Source: Acidobacteriota bacterium
Lineage (GTDB): Bacteria; Acidobacteriota; Blastocatellia; Pyrinomonadales; Pyrinomonadaceae
DNA length: 12,911 nt
Assembly: GCA_003222835.1 (NCBI GenBank)
Contig: QHXE01000632.1
Location: forward strand, 1 to 12,911
Reading direction: 5' to 3'
The notes under the pieces are model-generated. The model was not told where the DNA came from, made no database searches, and worked only from the letters and a program-made list of their open reading frames with translations. Positions 1-5,557 of this stretch are shown here, piece after piece; within the stretch, counting starts at the first letter, position 1; each line of letters starts with the position of its first letter. The position numbers and the translations under genes were made by a program.

Positions 1-2
1 CT

Positions 3-533
3 TTCACGCTTTATGTCAAAGTCTCACTGTATGCGGCGTTTGGATTATCCGTGCCGTTTCTGCTTTGGCAGATTTGGGCCTTCGTCTCTCCCGGGCTTTA
101 TCCGCACGAGCGGAAATACGTGACGCCGTTCATAGCGCTTTCCAGCATCTTCTTCGTGCTTGGGGCAGCGTGTGCTTACTACCTTATCTTTCCGCCCGCG
201 GCTAAATACCTGCTCGGATTGGGCCAGGATTTTCGCCTGCTGCTGAAGGCCGATGATTATTTCGATTTCATCATTCTGCTGATGCTCGGCATGGGACTCG
301 TGTTCCAAATGCCCGCGATCACTTACGTGCTGGCACGCATTGGCCTGGTTACGGCAGGATGGATGTTGCGAGTCTGGCGGGTCGCGGTAATCGTCATTCT
401 AATCGTCGCCGCGGTTTTATCGCCGACCAACGACGTGCCTAACATGCTGCTATTTGCCGCTCCGATGTTTGCCCTCTATGCCATCTCGATCGTGGTGGCG
501 TGGATTTGCGGCCGCGCGCGGCAAACTGCTTGA
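3..533 (+). CDS. tatC: Sec-independent protein translocase subunit TatC (5' partial)
   Basis: TatC is the polytopic inner-membrane receptor of the twin-arginine translocase; it binds the signal peptides of folded cargo and works with TatA/TatB. The frame is open from the left edge, so the true start lies upstream; 176 residues are visible against a usual length of about 240-260, so the N-terminal helix or two are missing. The family signature is plain just inside the edge: a membrane helix ending in SVPFLLWQIWAFVSPGLYPHER, matching the conserved S-P-x(4)-Q-x-W-x-F-x-x-P-x-L-Y-x-H-E-R block, whose Glu corresponds to the signal-peptide-binding Glu of E. coli TatC. Four further hydrophobic segments follow (about window codons 42-65, 85-105, 115-140 and 150-170), including the P-A-I-T-Y helix. 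A GTG at 51 could be taken as a start but would cut into the conserved helix, so it is not the real start. The stop at 531-533 is followed by an A/T-rich repeat, not by an obvious terminator. I see no tatA or tatB in the window. Confidence 0.95.
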   Translation, partial: FTLYVKVSLYAAFGLSVPFLLWQIWAFVSPGLYPHERKYVTPFIALSSIFFVLGAACAYYLIFPPAAKYLLGLGQDFRLLLKADDYFDFIILLMLGMGLVFQMPAITYVLARIGLVTAGWMLRVWRVAVIVILIVAAVLSPTNDVPNMLLFAAPMFALYAISIVVAWICGRARQTA

Positions 534-540
534 GAAGGGG

Positions 541-650
541 AATTGCAAATTGAAAAATGCAAAATGCAAAATGTAAATTGAGGGAGAGCCATGGTTCGTG
601 ATGAGAATAATCGAGCAATTTGCAATTTTCATTTTGCAATTTGCAATTTT
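541..650. repeat. A/T-rich imperfect inverted repeat built from a 7-base unit
   Basis: The left arm (541-573) is a run of irregular GCAAAAT/GCAAATT heptamers. The right arm (616-650) is its reverse complement with a few mismatches; AATTGCAAATTG at 541-552 is matched exactly by CAATTTGCAATT on the right. The arms flank about 42 bases, so a long hairpin or cruciform is possible. There is no protein-coding sense in the element. It fills most of the 295-base spacer between tatC and the first GWxTD gene; the rest (651-813) shows no recognisable gene. It has the same style as the CAAATG-type arms at 7960-8156, so it may be an interspersed element, but that needs a genome-wide count. Confidence 0.7.
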
Positions 651-813
651 CAATGTATTTGGTTCGATAAAATCGTGGTTCGAAAGGCAACTTCCGACAC
701 TTTTCACGGCATCTTGACTCTGGTTCTGGCCACACCTAGAATTCGTTATTCGATTGGTGACAGTTTGTCCACGCACCGGCGCGCAATCTTTTAAATTTTT
801 CCCGATGCTTTCT

Positions 814-819
814 GAGGAG
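814..819 (+). promoter_or_regulatory. Ribosome binding site of first GWxTD gene
   Basis: GAGGAG lies nine bases before the ATG at 829 and fixes that start. The surrounding leader (CTTTCTGAGGAGT) closely resembles the leader of the second GWxTD gene (CTTTCTGAAGGAGT), so the duplication included the translation start region. Confidence 0.75.
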
Positions 820-828
820 TAATTCGCT

Positions 829-2454
829 ATGTCAAACCGCAGATCGGGCCGCTTGGCCATCGCTCTCTTAACCCTCATTTTCGCCGTTCCTTCAGGCCTC
901 GCGCAAAAAAAGAACAACGAAAAGACTCAGGATCCATCGGAGAAGACGCGCACCGTCAAGCCCGAGCTGAATAAGGCTTACAAGGATTGGCTGGAAAAGG
1001 ACGTCGCTTACATCATCACCGATGAGGAGCGGAAGGCCTTCAAGAAGCTCCAGACCGACGATGAGCGCGAGCGCTTTATCGAGGAGTTTTGGCGCCGCCG
1101 CGATCCCGATCCCGACACCGACGAAAACGAGTATCGCGAGGAATATTACGAGCGCATCGCCTACGCCAACGAGCATTTCGCTTCCGGCATTCCCGGATGG
1201 AAGACCGATCGCGGCCGCATCTATATCATGTGGGGCAAACCCGACGAGACGGAATCTCATCCTTCGGGCGGCGCTTACAATCGCGAATCGTATGAAGGCG
1301 GCGGCTCAACCTCGACTTATCCTTTCGAGCGCTGGTTTTATCGCTACCTCGCCGGTGTTGGTTCCGGCATAGAAATCGAATTCGTCGATCCTACGGGTAG
1401 CGGTGAGTATCGCATCGCCCGTAACCCTGACGAGAAGGACGCTCTGCTGCACGTTCCCGGCGCAGGTCTCACGCTCGCGGAAGAAATGGGACTATCCAAT
1501 AAGGGCGATCGCATCTCGAATCTTGGAGGCATCGGCAGTCCCAACTACCAGCGTGAACAGGATAGTCCTTTTTCGCGTCTGCAAATTCTTGCGGATCTAC
1601 AACGGCCGCCGCAGATCAAATTCAACGATCTGGCTTCGGCGGTAAATACTCCGGTCATCGAAGACAATCCACTTAACTTTGATGTCCGCGTCGACTTCTT
1701 CCGCCAGTCTGACGAGCGCGTGATTACCGCGTTCACGGTTCAAACCGATAACCAGAACCTGGTCTTCAAAGACAGCGGCGGTCTGCAAGAAGCAACCCTC
1801 AATATTTTCGGAAAGATTACTCATGTTTCGGGCCGCCGTGCAGGCGTCTTTGAGGATCCAGTCACCACGCGAGCGACGCCGGAAGAGTTGACAGAAGCGA
1901 AAGAGCGCAAGTCGGCTTACCAAAAAGCGGTTGCGCTTGCGCCTGGCACTTATAAGCTCGATGTGATCGTTCGGGATGTCAATTCAGGCGCGACCGGCGT
2001 GCGGCATGTTAACGTTCCCGTTCCTAGATACGATCCGAACAAGCTCTCTACGTCAACCTTAGTGTTGGCTGCCAAACTCGAAGGGCTCGGCGATCAGCCA
2101 GCCGTGGGCATGTTCGCAATCGGCAACGTCAAAGTCATTCCTAATGTGTCCGGCACTTATCACAAAGGGACACCGGTTGGCATTTACATGCAGATTTACA
2201 ACGCCGGCATCGATCAGACGACGCTGCGGCCTTCGATCGACGTCGAATATGCGTTGATGAAAGACGGCAAAGAGATTTTCAAGGCGCCGGAGGATTGGCG
2301 AGGGAACAGCGACGCGGGACAACGCCTGACGCTGGCACGCCTGCTCGACTCGCGCACCCTGAATCCTGGTGATTACTCAATCGAAGTCCGCGTGCGCGAT
2401 CGCGTGAGCGGACAGTCGCTGGTGCAGACAGCGAAGTTTGCGATTTTGCCGTAA
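829..2454 (+). CDS. Exported GWxTD domain-containing protein, copy A
   Basis: 541 residues. A Sec signal peptide is clear: basic start (N-R-R-S-G-R), hydrophobic core L9-V20 and a likely cut after Ala25 (G-L-A|Q), so the mature protein is periplasmic or surface-bound. The lysine-rich mature start leads into a GWxTD domain (about residues 45-170) with the family blocks [17 protein letters not shown] and [13 protein letters not shown]. The name-giving motif is intact as G123-W-K-T-D127. Residues about 280-541 are beta-rich; the C-terminal stretch ([10 protein letters not shown]) looks like Ig-type strands ending in F-A-I-L-P. The molecular function of the GWxTD family is unknown; no catalytic centre can be pointed to. 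The start at 829 is backed by a strong Shine-Dalgarno, and the gene ends in an intrinsic terminator. It sits in tandem with a diverged paralogue whose last 256 aligned bases are nearly identical. The upstream tatC suggests no specific functional link. Confidence 0.9.
   Translation: MSNRRSGRLAIALLTLIFAVPSGLAQKKNNEKTQDPSEKTRTVKPELNKAYKDWLEKDVAYIITDEERKAFKKLQTDDERERFIEEFWRRRDPDPDTDENEYREEYYERIAYANEHFASGIPGWKTDRGRIYIMWGKPDETESHPSGGAYNRESYEGGGSTSTYPFERWFYRYLAGVGSGIEIEFVDPTGSGEYRIARNPDEKDALLHVPGAGLTLAEEMGLSNKGDRISNLGGIGSPNYQREQDSPFSRLQILADLQRPPQIKFNDLASAVNTPVIEDNPLNFDVRVDFFRQSDERVITAFTVQTDNQNLVFKDSGGLQEATLNIFGKITHVSGRRAGVFEDPVTTRATPEELTEAKERKSAYQKAVALAPGTYKLDVIVRDVNSGATGVRHVNVPVPRYDPNKLSTSTLVLAAKLEGLGDQPAVGMFAIGNVKVIPNVSGTYHKGTPVGIYMQIYNAGIDQTTLRPSIDVEYALMKDGKEIFKAPEDWRGNSDAGQRLTLARLLDSRTLNPGDYSIEVRVRDRVSGQSLVQTAKFAILP
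2179..2434 (+). repeat. Direct repeat, copy 1: near-identical 3' end of GWxTD gene A
   Basis: This 256-base stretch aligns without gaps to 3893-4148 in the next gene. My hand count gives about 19 mismatches (about 93% identity). The 78 bases just upstream show about 30 mismatches (about 62%). The sharp step, rather than a gradual change, points to a recent exchange between paralogues. Confidence 0.8.
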
Positions 2455-2468
2455 ACGATTCTTCGCAG

Positions 2469-2512
2469 AACCGGCTCTCGATTTCCTGGATTCGAGGGCC
2501 GGTTTTGTTTTA
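2469..2512 (+). terminator. Intrinsic terminator after GWxTD gene A
   Basis: AACCGGCTCTCGA (2469-2481) pairs with TCGAGGGCCGGTT (2492-2504): 13 base pairs including one G-U, with a ten-base loop, followed by a T-rich tract (TTTTGTTTT). It starts 14 bases after the stop codon. It implies that gene B has its own promoter in the roughly 65 bases that follow. No equivalent hairpin follows gene B, where the sequence runs straight into the kinase. Confidence 0.9.
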
Positions 2513-2562
2513 CAGGTTGTTGATTCTCCCCTTTCGTCAATCACTGCGTCCCCGCCTTTCTG

Positions 2563-2568
2563 AAGGAG
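2563..2568 (+). promoter_or_regulatory. Ribosome binding site of second GWxTD gene
   Basis: AAGGAG lies ten bases before the ATG at 2579 and supports that start. The sequence around it mirrors the leader of copy A. Confidence 0.75.
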
Positions 2569-2578
2569 TCGTATCGTC

Positions 2579-4168
2579 ATGTTCATTCATATACTTCGGG
2601 TCTCGATCCTACTAACAGTTGCGCTCGTAGTTCCTACCGCCCTGGCGCAAACTGCTGCGCCAGACGTGCAAAACAAACCACGCAAGACCAAGTCAGAGCC
2701 GGACAACTCTTTCAAAAGATGGTTCGTTGACGTTGAGCCGATTATTACTTCCGAAGAGCTGAAGGCGTGGAATAAGCTGCAGACAAACGAGGAACGCGAG
2801 CAGTTCATCAGCGAATTCTGGCATCGCCGCGACACCGACACGGACACCGATGAAAATGAATACCGCGAGGCGTATTATGAACGCGTCGCGTACGCCAATG
2901 AGCATTTCAGCTCAGGAATCCCCGGCGTGAAAAGCGATCGCGGACGAATCTTCCTCAAATACGGCAAGCCTGACGAAATCGAATCACATCCCGCCGGTGG
3001 CTCGTATGAACGGCAGCCATCGGAAGGCGGTGGTTCGACTTCGACTTATCCTTTCGAGCGTTGGTGGTACCGCAATCTTCCGGGTCGTTCAGACGTCGAC
3101 GTCGAGTTCGTCGATCCAACCAGCACCGGCGAATATCGCCTCGCGCGCAACCCGTTTGAGAAGGAAGCTCTGCTGAATGTTCCGGGCGCGGGAGCCAGCA
3201 TGGATGGAGTCAGTCAGGCCGATCGAGTGGCGGCTTCAAATGGCTTAGGTAATCCGTTTTCGTTTCGCGCCAAGGACTCCGAGTTCGAGTGGATGGACAG
3301 GCTGAGGCTGCGGGATGAAGCTCCGCCGGTAAATTTCGATCGACTGGTCGGCACGGGCACAAGCTCCCCGGTGATCGATAATGATTTAATAAATTCAGCC
3401 GTTCAAATTAGTTATTTCAAACAATCCGACGACCGCGTCATCGTGGCTTTCACCATCCAAACAGATAATCGCGATCTGGTCTTTCGCAATGCCGGCGGAA
3501 TTCAGTCGGCGCGGCTGAACATTTCCGGCCGTATCACCACCGTCGCCAATCGGCGTATAGGCTATTTTGAAGACGTAGTGACTACCACAGCAACCGCCGA
3601 TGAATTGGCTGAAGCGAAAGAGCGCAAGTCGGCTTATCAGAAAGCAGTCCCGCTGCCTCCTGGTCGCTACCGCATCGATGTTCTCGTGCGCGATATCGAA
3701 TCGGGAGCCGCGTCAATTCATCATGTGGGATTTGCCGTGCCTAAGTTTGGCACTGACCTGGCTTCGTCCTCTCTCATTCTGGCGTCCTTAATAGAGCAGG
3801 TTTCTGATGTTCCGTCATCGCGTCAGTTCCTGATCGGCGATAAGAAAGTGATTCCCAATCTGTCAGGGACCTTTCACCGCGGGGTGCCGGTCGGCATCTA
3901 CATGCAGATTTACAACGCCGGCATCGATCAGACGACGCTGCGGCCTTCGATCGACGTTGAATATGCGTTGAGTAAAGACGGCAAAGAAATTTTCAAGGCG
4001 CCGGAAGATTGGCGAGGGAACAGCGACTCGGGACAACGCCTGACGCTGGCGCGCTTGCTCGACTCGCGTGGCATGAATCATGGCGATTACTCAATCGAAG
4101 TCCGCGTCCGCGATCGCGTGAGCGGACAGGAGCTGGTGCAGACGGCGACACCCAAAGAAAGAATTTGA
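2579..4168 (+). CDS. Exported GWxTD domain-containing protein, copy B (altered C-terminus)
   Basis: 529 residues, paralogous to copy A over its whole length except a variable middle (about residues 200-265). The Sec signal peptide has its core at I10-V18 and a likely cut after Ala23 (A-L-A|Q). The GWxTD-domain blocks are present ([28 protein letters not shown]), but the signature itself is degenerate: G116-V-K-S-D120 instead of G-W-x-T-D, with the Trp and Thr replaced. The last 256 aligned bases are nearly identical to copy A. Directly after that tract the frame departs: where A ends with K-F-A-I-L-P, B ends with T-P-K-E-R-I, and those bases read in the next frame as the N-terminus of the downstream kinase. 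The loss of a native 3' end and terminator suggests a deletion or a misassembly at about 4148. The protein may still be made and exported, lacking only its last strand. Confidence 0.85.
   Translation: MFIHILRVSILLTVALVVPTALAQTAAPDVQNKPRKTKSEPDNSFKRWFVDVEPIITSEELKAWNKLQTNEEREQFISEFWHRRDTDTDTDENEYREAYYERVAYANEHFSSGIPGVKSDRGRIFLKYGKPDEIESHPAGGSYERQPSEGGGSTSTYPFERWWYRNLPGRSDVDVEFVDPTSTGEYRLARNPFEKEALLNVPGAGASMDGVSQADRVAASNGLGNPFSFRAKDSEFEWMDRLRLRDEAPPVNFDRLVGTGTSSPVIDNDLINSAVQISYFKQSDDRVIVAFTIQTDNRDLVFRNAGGIQSARLNISGRITTVANRRIGYFEDVVTTTATADELAEAKERKSAYQKAVPLPPGRYRIDVLVRDIESGAASIHHVGFAVPKFGTDLASSSLILASLIEQVSDVPSSRQFLIGDKKVIPNLSGTFHRGVPVGIYMQIYNAGIDQTTLRPSIDVEYALSKDGKEIFKAPEDWRGNSDSGQRLTLARLLDSRGMNHGDYSIEVRVRDRVSGQELVQTATPKERI
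3893..4148 (+). repeat. Direct repeat, copy 2: near-identical 3' end of GWxTD gene B
   Basis: Partner of 2179-2434 at a constant offset of 1714 bases and without gaps. Identity ends abruptly after GGCGA at 4144-4148, exactly where the sequence switches from GWxTD code to kinase code, so the right boundary is also a rearrangement point. Confidence 0.8.
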
Positions 4169-4211
4169 CGCGGTCGGCTTTGGCCTTAACGCCGTCGATC
4201 ATCTGATCGTC

Positions 4212-5069
4212 GTGCCTGAATATCCGGCGTTCGATACCAAAACAAGATTTATCGAATACGAAAAATCCGCGGGAGGCCAGACCGCCTCAGCGATGACGGC
4301 GTTGCAGCGTCTCGGTTTGAAAACTGCCTACGCCGGACGGTTTGGTTCGGATGAGGACGGCCGGTTCGGATTGCGGGCAATTCAATACGAAGGCGTGAAT
4401 CTTGATTTCGTCGAAACGATCGACGGCGCCGACAATCAAGTAGCTTTCATTATCATCGATACTCGTTCAGGCGAGCGCACAATTATCTGGGATCGCGACG
4501 AGCGGCTTTCTTATCGACCCGACGAGGCTCCGGTTGCACTTGCGTCACGCGGACGAATCCTGCACATAGACGCGCACGATCCGCCGGCGTGCGCGGCGAT
4601 GGCGCGGGCCGCGCACGAGAGCGGCGCTATTGTCACCGCGGACATCGATAATATCTACGAAGGTTTGCCTGAACTGCTGCCACTTATCGATGTGCTGATT
4701 ACTTCCAGCGCATTTCCGCACCGCATGACCGGTATCAGCGATGCTCGAGCGTCGCTGGTGGAAATGAAAGCCCGTTATAGTTCGGAGATTGTGGGCGTTA
4801 CGTTGGGAGCGCGCGGCGGGCTTATCTATTGCGAAGGAGTATTCATCGAATCACCTGCATTCGCGGTTCCCGGCGGTTGTCGAGATACCACCGGCGCGGG
4901 AGACGCCTTTCACGCCGGATTCATTTATGGAATGCTGCGGGGCGAAGATTTGGAGACGTGCATGAAGCTCGGCAACGCCGTCGCCGCCCTGAAATGTCGC
5001 GGACTCGGGGCTCGCACAGCTCTACCAACGGCAAGTGAACTCAAAGACTTCTTGGGATCACAAGTCTGA
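4212..5069 (+). CDS. PfkB-family carbohydrate kinase (5' end lost)
   Basis: The ribokinase/PfkB fold phosphorylates sugars or nucleosides with ATP; the substrate here cannot be told. Both signature regions are present: the glycine motif G-G-Q-T-A-S-A-M (G21-G22 counted from the GTG at 4212), and the ATP/anion-hole motif D-T-T-G-A-G-D (GAGD at 228-231, Asp231 being the expected catalytic base). The E-G-V-N segment of the lid and a tail similar to other family members are also visible. The problem is the start. Upstream in the same frame the sequence clearly continues as kinase (F-D-A-V-G-F-G-L-N-A-V-D-H-L-I-V-V, 4164-4211), which is strand 1 and carries the Asp normally used to bind substrate. 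The frame is open back to 4122, yet it has no ATG, GTG or TTG before 4212 and only a CTG at 4203. A product from 4212 would lack strand 1 and that Asp. The gene is therefore probably non-functional unless it is reached by a +1 frameshift from the GWxTD gene, or unless the junction is an assembly error. It overlaps no other gene and may be co-transcribed with copy B. Confidence 0.75.
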   Translation: MPEYPAFDTKTRFIEYEKSAGGQTASAMTALQRLGLKTAYAGRFGSDEDGRFGLRAIQYEGVNLDFVETIDGADNQVAFIIIDTRSGERTIIWDRDERLSYRPDEAPVALASRGRILHIDAHDPPACAAMARAAHESGAIVTADIDNIYEGLPELLPLIDVLITSSAFPHRMTGISDARASLVEMKARYSSEIVGVTLGARGGLIYCEGVFIESPAFAVPGGCRDTTGAGDAFHAGFIYGMLRGEDLETCMKLGNAVAALKCRGLGARTALPTASELKDFLGSQV

Positions 5070-5072
5070 GAA

Positions 5073-5186
5073 TCAATTCGCCAGGCCTAGTCGCTTCAAG
5101 AACTGCTTGAAACGCGCGTCGTTGCGCGGAGAATCATATAGCGGATCGACATTGAGGTGCGAAGTCCAAAACGTGTGTGGTTTTTC
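5073..5186 (-). pseudogene. C-terminal relic of a probable TPR-type protein
   Basis: Read on the minus strand, the frame ending at TGA (complement of 5073-5075) gives H-L-N-V-D-P-L-Y-D-S-P-R-N-D-A-R-F, then K-Q-F-L-K-R-L-G-L-A-N and the stop. The pattern D-P-L-x-D-x-x-R-x-D-x-R-F-x-x-x-L-x-R-x-G-L is what I know as the terminal motif of many tetratricopeptide-containing kinases, cyclases and winged-helix regulators of Acidobacteria and relatives. Upstream the frame turns to sequence without TPR character and meets a stop near 5270, and there is no good start, so only the tail survives. It converges on the kinase, with stops four bases apart. The family assignment rests on memory of the motif, not on a search. 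Confidence 0.45.
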
Positions 5187-5557
5187 TACCGCGCCCGCTG
5201 ACGTGCAGTCGCGTTGCGGTGCCTTGTCGATCAACGTTTGCGCTTCAGGGGAAGCATGGACGTGGTCGCGTCAACGGCTGCAAGACCCAGAGCCTATTGC
5301 CGCTTGAGATACTAAACATTGACTCAGGTGAGATTAGTGCTACTGTCTCTTCTCCAAGCGGCGCCGCGCATCACTAAGCTTAACGATCGAGTCTTGGCGC
5401 GCGCTCGGGAAATCAATCGCGTTTGATTCGTGCCTGGCACCCTTCCTGCTTAATTGGGTGAATCGCCTTAATTCAGCGAATTCCCGGGGCGACCAGACGC
5501 CGAACACTGAATTGTGGAAGTTGGGGCTGCGGGACTCAATCGACAACGCGCACAGGC
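5187..5557. other. Spacer without a recognisable intact gene
   Basis: This stretch separates the relic from the beta-barrel gene. Several short frames cross it on both strands (for example minus 5340-5579), but none has a ribosome binding site or a recognisable motif. A small perfect hairpin GTGCC-T-GGCAC lies at 5430-5440. It may also hold the promoter of the barrel gene, but no convincing -35/-10 pair was seen. Confidence 0.5.

Noticed and set aside
541..650. CRISPR-like short repeats
   Set aside because: The units are 7 bases long, contiguous and inverted, without spacers; no cas genes are near.
591..794. Short plus-strand frame in the tatC-GWxTD spacer
   Set aside because: Most of it is a translation of the A/T-rich inverted repeat; there is no separate evidence for a protein.
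5035..5307. 90-codon plus-strand frame overlapping the kinase end
   Set aside because: It starts inside the kinase in another frame and reads antisense through the TPR-type relic; no motif.
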